From assembly GCF_020329485.1 (NCBI RefSeq), contig NZ_JAGKJI010000042.1, forward strand, positions 1 through 58,073: a DNA stretch of 58,073 nt. Reading direction: 5' to 3'. The DNA comes from Bradyrhizobium cenepequi (GTDB lineage: Bacteria; Pseudomonadota; Alphaproteobacteria; Rhizobiales; Xanthobacteraceae). The translations under genes and the position numbers were made by a program. Below, one piece after another: positions 44,037-54,877 of this stretch. Below the pieces are notes generated by a model, which was not told the DNA's origin, did no database searches, and worked only from the letters and a program-made list of their open reading frames with translations. Position 1 is the first letter of the stretch, and the number at the start of each line of letters is the position of its first letter.

Positions 44037-46151
44037 ATGTCCATCAACGTTGTCAGCTATGAGAACTGTAATGGCATCGGGCTGGTGCTGATCTCAAACC
44101 CTCCCGTCAATGCAATCTCGCCCGAAGTTGTCGCGGGCCTGCGCAGGGCGCTCGGAGCCTTCGAGGCCGATGCCGAAGCCAAAGCACTCGTCATACATTG
44201 CGAAGGACGAACTTTCGTGGCGGGCGGCGACATCGCCAGCTTTGGATCCCCGTATTTCGACACTCGGCCTTTCAACTTGCTGCTTGTGCGGCTGGATGCG
44301 TCCCCGCGTCCGGTTGTCGCAACCCTGCACGGCACCGTCCTGGGTGGCGGATTGGAATTGGCAATGGCCTGCCACCACCGGCTGACTCTGCCGGAGACAC
44401 GTTTCGGCATGCCGGAAGTCAAGCTGGGCCTCCTTCCCGGCTCCCAGGGCACGCAGCGCCTCCCTCGTCTAGCCGGAGTGCCGCTCACACTCGATCTGAT
44501 CCTGACCGGCCGATTCATCTCCGCACAGGATGCGCTTGCCGCAGGCATTGTCGATGAGATCGCGGAAGGCGATTCGCTTGCGCTCGGAATTGGCGCGGCC
44601 GAACGCCTGGTCAAAGCGAACGCACCGCTGCGGCGCTCGAGCACGTTGAAGGTCGCCGTCGACGCAGCAACGACGCAGGCTCTGGCGGCAGCGGCGGCCA
44701 AGGCCGCAGAGAAGCCGGCCTATCCTGCACTCGGCGCGATCGTACGGGCAGTCGAGGCGGCCGTGAATCTGCCGTTCGCTGATGGTGAAGAGGTGGAGGC
44801 CCGCGAGTTCGAGCGACTGCGCTTGAGCAGCACCTCGCGAGCGCTGCGCCATTTGTTTTTCGCTGAACGTGCTGCGGCGCGCATTCCGGGACTGCCGAGA
44901 GAGATTCGCGCCCGCGAGGTACGATCTGTCGGCATCGTGGGTGCCGGCACCATGGGGGGCGGCATTGCCATGAACTTTGCCAATGTCGGCGTTCCCACTG
45001 TGCTCGTCGAGACGACCGATGAAGCGCTCAAACGGGGTCTCTCGGTCATCCGCAAGAATTACGAGGCGAGCGCTGCGAAGGGCAAGCTGAGTGCCGAGGA
45101 AGTCGAGAAACGGATGGAGCTGCTGAGCGGTTCGCTGGACTACGCTTCGCTGGCGAGCTCCGACCTGGTGATCGAAGCTGTATTCGAGAACTTGCAGATT
45201 AAGAGAGAGGTCTGCGCACGTCTGGGGCAAGTGTGCAAAGAAGAGGCGATCCTTGCGACGAACACCTCGACACTTGATCTGGACATCCTCGCGCAAGCAA
45301 CAGGCCGGCCGGCCGATGTGGTTGGCATGCACTTCTTCAGTCCCGCAAACGTGATGCGTTTGCTCGAAGTGGTCCGTGGCGCCAAGACTGCTCCCGATGT
45401 GCTTTCGACGGTGATGCAGATCGCGCGCACGATTGGAAAGGTCCCGGTGGTGTCGGGCGTCTGCTACGGCTTCATCGGAAATCGAATGCTCGAGCCCTAC
45501 ATGCGCGAGACAGAGTTTCTATTGCTAGAAGGCGCGCAGCCACAGCAGATCGACACTGCAATCGAATCTTTAGGCCTGGCCATGGGACCTTGCCGGATGT
45601 CCGACCTGTCCGGGGTAGATATCGGGGCAAAGGTCGTCAACGAACAGTTCGAAGCGGGCGAATTGCCGCCGGACCCCAGCTATCGCGTGGTCGTGCGCAA
45701 GCTGTTCGACCTGGGGCGCTACGGCCAGAAGACTGAGGCCGGCTATTACCGCTACGAGGGCCGCACGCCCTTGCCAGAGCCCGTGGTCGCCACAGTGTGC
45801 ACGGAGCTCGCACGCGAGCATGGAATCTCGCGCCGCAGTAACATCACGGACCAGGAAATCATCCAACGTCTGATGTACCCGCTTATCAATGAGGGCATCC
45901 AGATCCTCGATGAGGGCATCTCATACCGACCCAGTGATATCGATGTCGTGTGGACTGCCGGGTATGGGTTTCCCGATCACCGAGGAGGGCCGATGTTTAT
46001 GGCGGACCAGATCGGATTGTCTGAAATCGAGAAGACCCTCGAGCACTACGGCCGTATGCGAGGAAACCAGTTCGGTTACTGGACACCCAGCAACCTTCTT
46101 AAATCGCTCGCCGCCAGCGGCGAGCACATCGTTGCCTGGACCAAAGGATAG
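44037..46151 (+). CDS. fadJ: Bifunctional enoyl-CoA hydratase/3-hydroxyacyl-CoA dehydrogenase (FadB/FadJ type)
   Basis: The protein has 704 residues. Residues 1-190 form a crotonase domain with the oxyanion loops (FVAGGDIASFGSP and GTVLGGGLELAMACHHRL) and EVKLGLLPGSQGTQRLPRLA. The NAD-binding dehydrogenase begins near residue 295 (VGIVGAGTMGGGIAMNFANV), with the catalytic histidine in GMHFFSPANVMRLLEVVRG. Two C-terminal helical domains end FGYWTPSNLLKSLA. It supplies hydration and oxidation steps of beta-oxidation. The thiolase follows after 47 bases. Confidence 0.87.
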   Translation: MSINVVSYENCNGIGLVLISNPPVNAISPEVVAGLRRALGAFEADAEAKALVIHCEGRTFVAGGDIASFGSPYFDTRPFNLLLVRLDASPRPVVATLHGTVLGGGLELAMACHHRLTLPETRFGMPEVKLGLLPGSQGTQRLPRLAGVPLTLDLILTGRFISAQDALAAGIVDEIAEGDSLALGIGAAERLVKANAPLRRSSTLKVAVDAATTQALAAAAAKAAEKPAYPALGAIVRAVEAAVNLPFADGEEVEAREFERLRLSSTSRALRHLFFAERAAARIPGLPREIRAREVRSVGIVGAGTMGGGIAMNFANVGVPTVLVETTDEALKRGLSVIRKNYEASAAKGKLSAEEVEKRMELLSGSLDYASLASSDLVIEAVFENLQIKREVCARLGQVCKEEAILATNTSTLDLDILAQATGRPADVVGMHFFSPANVMRLLEVVRGAKTAPDVLSTVMQIARTIGKVPVVSGVCYGFIGNRMLEPYMRETEFLLLEGAQPQQIDTAIESLGLAMGPCRMSDLSGVDIGAKVVNEQFEAGELPPDPSYRVVVRKLFDLGRYGQKTEAGYYRYEGRTPLPEPVVATVCTELAREHGISRRSNITDQEIIQRLMYPLINEGIQILDEGISYRPSDIDVVWTAGYGFPDHRGGPMFMADQIGLSEIEKTLEHYGRMRGNQFGYWTPSNLLKSLAASGEHIVAWTKG

Positions 46152-46198
46152 AACGGCCAGGAATCTAGACGCAAAGACGACCGACAGGACACCTCATC

Positions 46199-47383
46199 AT
46201 GCGCGAAGCAGTCATCGTTTCCACCGCACGCACCCCGATCGGGCGCGCCTTCAAAGGGGCCTTCAACAACATCAAATCGCCAACGCTACTCGGCCATGCG
46301 CTCCACCACGCGGTCGTCCGTGCGAACATCGATCCGGCGGAGATCGAGGACGCGGTGATCGGATGTTGCCTTACCGCGGGCACCTCGAGCATGAACGTTG
46401 CTCGTCTCGGCGTGATCGCCGCCGGACTTCCGCTGGAGGTTTCAGCCCAGACCTTGGACCGCCAATGCTCTTCGGGTCTGATGGCAATCGCGACGGCCGC
46501 CAAGCAGGTGGTGGTCGATGGCATGAATGTGACGGTTGCTGGCGGCCTTGAGAACATCTCCGCTGTTCAGAACGAGTACTACCAGTGGTCAGGCCGCACG
46601 CAGGACGGCGCCGTGACGGCGCGGGCACCCCGCGCTTACATGCCGATGTTGCAGACGGCCGAATTGGTCTCGAAGAAGTACGGCATCAGTCGCGAGGCCC
46701 AGGATCAATACGCCCTGCAGTCCCAACAGCGGACCGCGGTAGCCCAGGAGGCCAATCGACTGGACGCGGAAATTGTTGCCCTCACGACTACGATGGCAGT
46801 GGTGGACAAGGCGACAGGTCAGACGAGTTACAAAGAGGTTACCCTCGCGGCCGACGAAGGAAACCGGCCGGATACGACCTTGGAGACCTTGCAAGGACTG
46901 AAGCCGGTGATCGACGGCGGTGTTGTCACGGCCGGAAACGCGAGCCAACTTTCCGACGGCGCCTCAGCCTGCGTCGTGATGGAGCGATCGCTCGCTGAGA
47001 GGCGTGGCATGCAGCCGCTCGGAATCTACCGCGGCATCGCGGTGGCCGGCTGTCCGCCGGAAGAGATGGGGATCGGTCCGATCTACGCCATTCCGAAGTT
47101 GCTGAAGCTCCATGGGCTCAAGGTTAGCGACATTGGGCTTTGGGAGCTCAATGAGGCTTTTGCCTGCCAAGCTCTTTATTGCCGGGACATCCTCGGGATC
47201 GACCCCGCTATCTGCAACGTCAATGGCGGAAGCATCTCAATCGGCCATCCCTATGGCATGACTGGCGCGCGAATGACGGGCCATGCTCTCATCGAGGGTA
47301 AGCGACGCGGCGCGAAGTATGTCGTCGTAGCGATGTGCGTTGGAGGCGGCATGGGGGCTGCCGGCCTGTTTGAGGTCGCGTGA
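46199..47383 (+). CDS. Acetyl-CoA acyltransferase (thiolase)
   Basis: The protein has 394 residues. It has the nucleophile Cys90 in TLDRQCSSGLMAIAT, the NEAFACQAL block, the histidine in GGSISIGHPYGMTGARM and the second catalytic cysteine in VVAMCVGGGMGAAGLFEVA. It carries out the last beta-oxidation step, releasing acetyl-CoA (or propionyl-CoA). It is co-directional with fadJ and the upstream hydratase genes. A stray glutamate dehydrogenase fragment follows directly. Confidence 0.88.
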   Translation: MREAVIVSTARTPIGRAFKGAFNNIKSPTLLGHALHHAVVRANIDPAEIEDAVIGCCLTAGTSSMNVARLGVIAAGLPLEVSAQTLDRQCSSGLMAIATAAKQVVVDGMNVTVAGGLENISAVQNEYYQWSGRTQDGAVTARAPRAYMPMLQTAELVSKKYGISREAQDQYALQSQQRTAVAQEANRLDAEIVALTTTMAVVDKATGQTSYKEVTLAADEGNRPDTTLETLQGLKPVIDGGVVTAGNASQLSDGASACVVMERSLAERRGMQPLGIYRGIAVAGCPPEEMGIGPIYAIPKLLKLHGLKVSDIGLWELNEAFACQALYCRDILGIDPAICNVNGGSISIGHPYGMTGARMTGHALIEGKRRGAKYVVVAMCVGGGMGAAGLFEVA

Positions 47384-47389
47384 GGCGCT

Positions 47390-47530
47390 CGACATTTTGT
47401 GCAACTCAAGAGGCGTTGTGGGGAGCTGCTTCGAACGCGCACAGGACCTGCAGCGAATGTTCTGGGAAGAGGAGGACGTAATGCGGCCGCAGTATCAAGT
47501 TCTGGATCGTGCCTTCGAGCAGGTACGGCC
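47390..47530 (+). pseudogene. Glutamate dehydrogenase C-terminal fragment, copy of 53215-53350
   Basis: The sequence encodes DILCNSRGVVGSCFERAQDL, then QRMFWEEEDVMRPQYQVLDR. The intact gene at 52192 has DILCNSGGVVVSYFEWVQDL and QRLFWEEEEVMRREYQLLDR. The DNA is similar along about 130 bases. Only this piece remains, wedged between thiolase and ligase genes. The differences indicate an older event or a fragment of a second gdh gene. Confidence 0.82.
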
Positions 47531-47723
47531 GGAAGCGTGTGAGCCGCTCCATCCAGGCCAGCGCTCAGTCCGCGCCGCGCTACCAGTTATCAGAGGATCG
47601 CGATCTATTCACGCACGGCATCCTCGATCGTATCGTTGTCTGGGGGCGGGCCGCGGAAGCTCAGCCGTTTCACGGCCCGGCGTTTCGCCGCACTGACGTT
47701 GGCTCGAAAGAAGGGGATCGGCG

Positions 47724-49352
<1,629 letters not shown>

Positions 49353-49943
49353 GGGGCAGCGCGGAGCGTTCCAGGGCGTCAAATTCCTCGATCAGACGCT
49401 TGTGGTCGAAGCCCAGAGCTTCAGCCGCGGAATGGAGATAGGCGCTGTCGATAAACTCGACGATCTTGTTGGGAGCAGATGTCATTGATGGTCTATGACG
49501 GTCTTCGATGACGCCGGTCGAGCGTGCCTGCCCGCACCAAACAAATGACAACGCGGCGGAACGTACACCGAATGCTTTAAGCTTCGAGATATGTCGTAGG
49601 CAGCAAACAAATTTACTGAACATTGAACCGGCACTATATATGGTAGTAATGATGCGGGGTCGATTTCCGATTTTCGAAGTGGCCTTGAAGGAGCAGGGGC
49701 GAAAATGGATCTGGGCGGTCGGACCGATCCATGGTGCCCCGCATCATGTGGGGCTCGGAAGCTGCTCGCCCGGAGGGCAAGGCACAGAGCCAACTGGGCC
49801 CTCTTCCTACATGTCCTGGGCCCGTTTATGCCGCCTGCCAGCTAATGGGGATCGCATGGAGCCCGATTCCCAGTAGGCACTTAAGAGTGTTTGCTTTTCG
49901 AGGCGGCGACCTCTCGGCGCAAAGCAGCGCAAGCACAAGCCTT
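49353..49943. other. Gap with one doubtful small ORF
   Basis: A minus-strand frame (49485 to 49279, 68 codons, MTSAPNKIVEFIDSAYLHSA) overlaps the ligase 3' end and looks partly protein-like, but has no family. Nothing else is assignable. Confidence 0.35.
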
Positions 49944-49975
49944 TTTCTTCTGGGCCAAAAACGCAAACTGAGAGA

Positions 49976-50944
49976 CTACCGACCCGCGGCACGCGCGCGG
50001 TCCTGTTTGCGCCCGGGCTTCGCTTTCTTCTTCGCTTTGGCCATTGGCTTCGTCGTAGCCGGCCGAGATATGGCTGGAGCGCTGCTTTTGCTGGCATGCC
50101 GATCAGTCATCACGCTCGTCTCCGACGCCGCCTTACCCATTTCGTCGGCCGATTCTCTAATCCCTTTGACTCGCTCTCCGATCGAGAGCAGGGCCGCGAG
50201 GGCATCGGCCGCACGGCCCAAAGCTTTCAGCCTTTCAGCCAATTGATCGTTCATGATGCGCTGCAGAGGGCCCGTCATGGCGACCGAGTGTAGAACTATG
50301 CCGCTCGAAAGCTTTACCGGTACGGCGATCGCGGCAAGGCCTTCGTCGATCTCCCCGATGCAGGTCGCGTAACCCCGCTTTCGCGTCTCAGCAAGTTGCC
50401 GTTCGATCCACACACGGTCTCTTCGTGTTTTGGCCGTGAGCATCGGCAGCTCGTGTGAGAGTGCTTTGTCGATCGCCGCCTTCTCCTGATAGGCCATGAT
50501 CGCCTTTGCTGACGCTGCGGCGTTGATCGGCATCTCGATGCCAGGTTGGACGTAGCCTCGCCATCTTGCGTCAGGAGAAAGAGATGCAGCGACGACAACC
50601 CGCGAACCGACCAAACGTGTGACATAGCAAGTCTCTCGGGTGCTCTCCGTCAGTGCGCGAAGATGAGGTCGTGCAAGTGACGTCAGCCAACCCTCGTCGG
50701 CCGAAGCGTGGAGCAGCCTCATCAGCCGTTCGCCAACTTCGTAAGGGCGATTTCCTCCGCCGTTGGCAAGCCCGGAGCGAGCCAACCCCCTCAGCAAGCG
50801 ATGTGCCGTGGTCTTCGGCAGCTCGAGCAGGGCGGCAATATCGGCCAAAGTGAGAGAGCCGGGGAAGGCTGCGAGCACCTCGAGAATCTGCATGTAGCGC
50901 TCGAGCGGGCCTGACGGATCTTCGCTGGTTTTTTGCAAGTTCAT
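49976..50944 (-). CDS. IclR-family transcriptional regulator
   Basis: The protein has 322 residues from ATG 50944, with GGGAAG and AGGAG upstream; GTG 50974 is an alternative. The N-terminal winged helix is clear (RYMQILEVLAAFPGSLTLAD, then LLELPKTTAHRLLRGLARSG). The effector domain follows (GIEMPINAAASAKAIMAYQE, YATCIGEIDEGLAAIAVPVK). A Lys/Ala/Arg-rich tail of about 25 residues (KAKKKAKPGRKQDRARAAGR) is unusual for the family. Its promoter region is nearly identical in design to the region before 40601, so it probably controls itself and the CoA-degradation operon. Confidence 0.85.
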   Translation of the reverse strand: MNLQKTSEDPSGPLERYMQILEVLAAFPGSLTLADIAALLELPKTTAHRLLRGLARSGLANGGGNRPYEVGERLMRLLHASADEGWLTSLARPHLRALTESTRETCYVTRLVGSRVVVAASLSPDARWRGYVQPGIEMPINAAASAKAIMAYQEKAAIDKALSHELPMLTAKTRRDRVWIERQLAETRKRGYATCIGEIDEGLAAIAVPVKLSSGIVLHSVAMTGPLQRIMNDQLAERLKALGRAADALAALLSIGERVKGIRESADEMGKAASETSVMTDRHASKSSAPAISRPATTKPMAKAKKKAKPGRKQDRARAAGR

Positions 50945-50976
50945 CTCCTGCTTCCCAAGCAGATGGGCGCGCACTT

Positions 50977-51055
50977 CGCTTGACTTTCAAGTTCGGGCGC
51001 GCCATCGTATTGAATATCGGGTTTATATTTCGAAAAACGGAACGAAAGTCAAAAG
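50977..51055. promoter_or_regulatory. IclR-type promoter/operator region, copy B
   Basis: This region matches 40341-40420. The imperfect palindrome TTTCGAAAAACGGAA is at 51028-51042. On the minus strand TTGACT (complement of 51047-51052), a 17-base spacer and AATATA form a good promoter for the IclR gene. The palindrome lies between -35 and -10, as expected for autorepression. Confidence 0.62.
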
Positions 51056-51154
51056 CATTCGGCCGGCTACGAAAAGCGGAAGCGCAATGTGCTGATGTGT
51101 AGGGACTGACTGTCGCTTATGGGACATTATTGCGCCTCGGTATGTGTCACTGTC

Positions 51155-51520
51155 AGTGGGCGACGGGTAAACGGTCGTGCTCATCGATGCGAATGGCGCC
51201 GGCAAGACCGCGCTGCTTCAGACCACTTTGGCACGAAGTCGCTCTTGAGCGGGCGGGATTGAGTTCGGGGGAGTTTCATTAAACTCCATGGCTCCAGATC
51301 GAAGGGTGGCAATGAGATTGCCCAGGCTCGAACGTCATGTTGGCGGAGTTGGGGACAGTCGATGCGGCCGACCTTGCGCATGTCTTCGAGATGCTTCCAC
51401 ATCATTCGAACGGAGAAAGCAAGTTGGCTGGTCTCTTTCCGGAGATGAACAGCAGACTTGCCTTTGGTCGCGCCCTAATCTCGCGACCAAAGCTTCTTAC
51501 GAGACTTCGCTTGCTCTAGC
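51155..51520 (+). pseudogene. Branched-chain amino-acid ABC transporter ATPase (LivF-type) remnant
   Basis: VVLIDANGAGKTALLQTTLA is a Walker A region in the style of LivF (family VALIGANGAGKTTLL). Later frames give ADLAHVFEMLP, SKLAGLFPEMNSRLAFGRAL and ISRPKLL, matching the LSGGEQQMLAIGRALMSRPK region with the signature destroyed. Several frameshifts are needed to read it. It is a dead fragment. Confidence 0.65.
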
Positions 51521-52191
51521 ATCGCGTCCTGCGAAGAGATTTATAAGCGGATCGCTATCGAATCAATTCTTGATGAGCGAACGCGTGCAATAGTATCGAT
51601 CTGGAAAAACGGCACTCTTCGGCGAGGCTGTGCTCGATGACGATGGGAGAGGACGCAATGACATCAGCATTCGTGAAGGTAACCAAGCACGAAGAGCTCT
51701 ACTTCTAGGCGTTGCGTGACCAAGAAGTGGTGCTGGTAAACGGCAGAGTATCGAGCTTCGGCTAACTATCGAACGATAGCTTGCTGCGACCACCTTCCAC
51801 GTTTGCCCACGCGGCAGGGGTGGCGCAATGCGTATTTCGGTTCATGGCAAAAGGTGCCTGTCCATTCGTTCGAAGAGCCGCCATCCAAATGTAAAATCGA
51901 CAGGCCTGCAATCGTCCAAGCCGAGACGACAACGGTGATTGCAGAGGCGAGCGATGGCGTCACGGTTAATGATCATCTTGGTTAGCCTGATATTAGTGTG
52001 TCTGGCCATGCTTCTGCTCACTTCCGTCATGTTGCTTCAACATCGCCTGATGCATTTCAACCTGAGAGCGCCGCCTCCCGAGGCTGGCTAATTCAAGCTC
52101 TCCGCGCTGCATCATCCCTTTGGGAATGTCGGTTGAGCATCGCAACTCAAGACAACCATCTGTTATCTCACACTCAGCTTAAGGAGCTAAC
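51521..52191. other. Gap without a recognisable gene, ending in the gdh leader
   Basis: No domain is assignable here. The last bases contain AAGGAG at 52181-52186, six bases before the GTG start of the glutamate dehydrogenase gene. Confidence 0.4.
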
Positions 52192-53451
52192 GTGGCCGCA
52201 TACGGTGGGCCGGTTTTTGACATGGCCGTCAAGCAATTCGAGGTAATCGCGGATTATCTATGCATTCAGCAAGACGCAAGGGCTCGGCTACTAATGCCCA
52301 AGCGCGCGGTCACAGTATCCTGTCCGATTCACCGAGATGACGGCACCACGGCGGTTTTTGAGGGCTATCGTGTGCAGCATCACCTCACACTTGGCCCGAC
52401 AAAAGGTGGCACGCGGTTCGCAGCAAGCGTCGATCTCGGGGAGGTTGCGGCGCTAGCAATCTGGATGAGCTGGAAGTGCGCGCTGGTCGGATTGCCGTAT
52501 GGTGGCGCTAAGGGGGGCATCAATGTCGAGCCTTCAAGCTTGTCCAAGCGCGAGCTTGAAGCGCTTTCGCGTCGCTACATGCAGGAAATGATTCCTTTTG
52601 TTGGACCACATACAGATGTGATGGCGCCCGACATGGGGACGAACGAGCAGATCATGGCTTGGTTCATGGACACGTACTCAATGTATCAGGGACAAACAGT
52701 CACTGAAATCGTGACAGGCAAGCCTGTGAGCGCTGGCGGAACGTTAGGACGTCGTGAGGCCACAGGAAGGGGCGTCGCCCATTTGGTTCGTCGCGCCGCG
52801 GATGAGCTTAAGATGCGTCTCAGTGGCGCAACAGCGGTTGTACAAGGATTCGGAAATGTCGGTTCGATCGCCGCACTCGAGCTGCACAATATGGGAGTGA
52901 AGGTGATCGCGGTAAGCGATCACACGGGCGCGCTCTATCGGCCTGCGGGCCTCGACATCCCAGAATTGGTCAAATACGCAGGTTCGAGGGTTAGCTTAGA
53001 TGGCTACTCCAACGGACTCATTTTAGATTCAGCGGAGATGCTGACGTTGCCGTGCGACGTACTGATTCCAGCGGCAGTGGAACGGGTAATCGACGCCAAA
53101 ATCGCTGGCAATCTGCGCTGCCGTATACTTGCCGAGGGCGCCAATGGCCCGACCACACCGGAAGCCGATCGGATCCTGGAAAAGCGTCAGAGGGAGATCT
53201 TCCTTATCCCAGATATTTTGTGCAACTCAGGAGGCGTAGTGGTTAGCTACTTCGAATGGGTGCAGGACCTCCAGCGATTGTTCTGGGAGGAGGAAGAGGT
53301 AATGCGGCGGGAGTATCAACTGCTGGATCGTGCCTTTGAGCGGGTGTTGGCGCGAAGTAGGCGGGACAAAGTGTTCAACCGCACCGGCGCTATGGCGATC
53401 GGTGTGGAGCGGGTACGCGATGCAAAGGACACACGTGGGTTGTTCCCGTAG
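52192..53451 (+). CDS. gdhA: Glutamate dehydrogenase (Glu/Leu/Phe/Val dehydrogenase family)
   Basis: The protein has 419 residues from GTG 52192, supported by AAGGAG. It is the hexameric NAD-type length. Substrate and catalytic residues lie in GPTKGGTRF and LPYGGAKGGINVEP; PDMGTNEQIMAWFMDTYS carries the catalytic aspartate. The dinucleotide fold starts AVVQGFGNVGSIAALEL, followed by LAEGANGPTTPEAD and DILCNSGGVVVSYFEW. It converts glutamate to 2-oxoglutarate and ammonia. Standing beside putR/putA, it could take over the glutamate produced from proline. Confidence 0.9.
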   Translation: MAAYGGPVFDMAVKQFEVIADYLCIQQDARARLLMPKRAVTVSCPIHRDDGTTAVFEGYRVQHHLTLGPTKGGTRFAASVDLGEVAALAIWMSWKCALVGLPYGGAKGGINVEPSSLSKRELEALSRRYMQEMIPFVGPHTDVMAPDMGTNEQIMAWFMDTYSMYQGQTVTEIVTGKPVSAGGTLGRREATGRGVAHLVRRAADELKMRLSGATAVVQGFGNVGSIAALELHNMGVKVIAVSDHTGALYRPAGLDIPELVKYAGSRVSLDGYSNGLILDSAEMLTLPCDVLIPAAVERVIDAKIAGNLRCRILAEGANGPTTPEADRILEKRQREIFLIPDILCNSGGVVVSYFEWVQDLQRLFWEEEEVMRREYQLLDRAFERVLARSRRDKVFNRTGAMAIGVERVRDAKDTRGLFP

Positions 53452-53527
53452 CCCGGTCGAACACGTCCGGTTCGGCATCTCGCTCTTTCCGAAGTGGAAC
53501 ATGAGCTTGTTTGTTGGGAGATGATCG

Positions 53528-54049
53528 ATGAAACGAGTAAAGAAGAATGGCCATTTAGGTCGCACAGGCAATGTCTTGGCTTTCAAAAGGCAAAGTGGCT
53601 CGAAAAAGCGTATTACGACCATGAAGCGGCGTGCTCTGAAAGTTCGAAAGTCTGGGCGATTGCGTCCCTCCATCATCCTGACCGCCCCAATCACGCGCTC
53701 GACAGTGCTTAAGGATCGCTGGCAGAATGGATTTCTGCCAATCCTTGCCGGCCATCAATGCCAATCTGGCATTGATCCATCCGAAGTTGGTATTGGCCTC
53801 GCCCGAGGCGGTTCGTCTAGGGATGCACATCATGGATGCGATATCTCAAGGGGCCTTGCGATCGAATTGAATGATTCCACTTGGACAGCCGAAAAGCGCG
53901 ATACTGACCGCCACAATAAAGCGATGCGCTTTGGAGGTTCAAAAAGTCTGAGCAGTCGCGTCGCTTATCATCATGATGGCAAGCGATTACGGGCTCGACA
54001 ATTTTTCAGGATCCGCTGGCAGACCGGCTCGTCTGCTGTTTCTCCCTAG
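53528..54049 (+). CDS. Hypothetical, very basic ORF with an internal repeat
   Basis: The 173-codon frame starts MKRVKKNGHLGRTGNVLAFK after GGGAG. It is rich in Lys and Arg. The DNA holds two diverged copies of a segment of about 95 bases (about 53637-53732 and 53934-54030) which share TCTG, CTCGACA and GGATC-CGCTGGCAGA-type runs. I know no family. It may be non-coding, with the repeats as the functional unit. A strong terminator follows at 54058. Confidence 0.35.
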   Translation: MKRVKKNGHLGRTGNVLAFKRQSGSKKRITTMKRRALKVRKSGRLRPSIILTAPITRSTVLKDRWQNGFLPILAGHQCQSGIDPSEVGIGLARGGSSRDAHHGCDISRGLAIELNDSTWTAEKRDTDRHNKAMRFGGSKSLSSRVAYHHDGKRLRARQFFRIRWQTGSSAVSP

Positions 54050-54057
54050 ACTGGACT

Positions 54058-54094
54058 GGGGCCGCTGCTGAACTCCGGCAGTGGCCCTTTTTTT
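54058..54094 (+). terminator. Rho-independent terminator
   Basis: A 10-base-pair stem (GGGCCGCTGC with GCAGTGGCCC, one G-U pair) with a loop of nine bases is followed by seven T. It would end transcripts coming from gdhA and the ORF/repeat region on the plus strand. Confidence 0.8.
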
Positions 54095-54273
54095 GCTGTG
54101 GCTTGACCGTGGGCTTTCGTTGTCAGCTTGCGTAAACATTTCAGGTGATCGCGGGGGCGAGCGGCGCGTTGAGCACCGCGAAGGTCTAATTGCGTTTTGC
54201 CTTATGTGCCGTCTCGTCGTGTTGGTGAAGCAAAGAAGCAGTGAGCTGGCTAGGCGGTGTGCCTAGTCCGCGT

Positions 54274-54756
54274 TCATGATCGCACTGGATCGGACCATAC
54301 TTCCTTTATCGCCTGCATGGCGACCGAAGTTGACGTGCTTGCCACATTGGGCAGGCTGGAAATCTTCTCAGCGAGAACCTGCCTGTATTTCTTTATGTCG
54401 GACGTTCTGACCTTTAACAGATAATCAAAGCGGCCCGCGATCAGATGGCATTCCTCGACTTCATCAATTTTTCTAACCTCCGAATTGAAGGACGCCAGGG
54501 CCTTCTCGCGAGTATCAGACAACGTCACCTCCACGAAAGCCACATGGTCCATGCCAATTCGCTGCGGATTGAGAATGGCGCGAAATCCTTCGATGAATCG
54601 CCCTTGCACTAGGCGCTTTAGTCGCACCTGACATGGGGTCTTGGAGAGGCCGACGTCTTTGGCGAGGTCCGTAACCGATCTCCGGCCATCCCGTTGCAGT
54701 GCAGCCATGATCTTACGATCAAACTGGTCCAATTTTCCATAGTTGCCCTTATCCAT
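54274..54756 (-). CDS. putR: Lrp/AsnC-family regulator, probable PutR
   Basis: The protein has 160 residues from ATG 54756; ATG 54786 lacks a ribosome-binding site. The helix-turn-helix is DRKIMAALQRDGRRSVTDLA, then KDVGLSKTPCQVRLKRLVQG. The ligand (RAM) domain shows FVEVTLSDTREKALASFN and ECHLIAGRFDYLLKVRTSDI. It diverges from putA with 121 bases between. In other alphaproteobacteria PutR activates putA in response to proline, which fits here. Confidence 0.87.
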   Translation of the reverse strand: MDKGNYGKLDQFDRKIMAALQRDGRRSVTDLAKDVGLSKTPCQVRLKRLVQGRFIEGFRAILNPQRIGMDHVAFVEVTLSDTREKALASFNSEVRKIDEVEECHLIAGRFDYLLKVRTSDIKKYRQVLAEKISSLPNVASTSTSVAMQAIKEVWSDPVRS

Positions 54757-54877
54757 GGACGACAAGACCTCAAAAGCCAGCAACATTGGTCGTATAGAGC
54801 ATCAATGCGCGACATTAAAGTGCAAACGGCTGGCCGAACTCTAATAGGTTGCCACTGTACGAATTGGAGGACGCGCA
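54757..54877. promoter_or_regulatory. putR-putA divergent control region
   Basis: The spacer of 121 bases has TTGGAGGA as a strong putA ribosome-binding site. AT-rich segments (around 54785-54830) probably hold the promoters and the PutR site. No sharp palindrome is visible. Confidence 0.45.

Noticed and set aside
44469..45332. A 287-codon minus-strand open frame
   Set aside because: It lies wholly inside fadJ and lacks homology.
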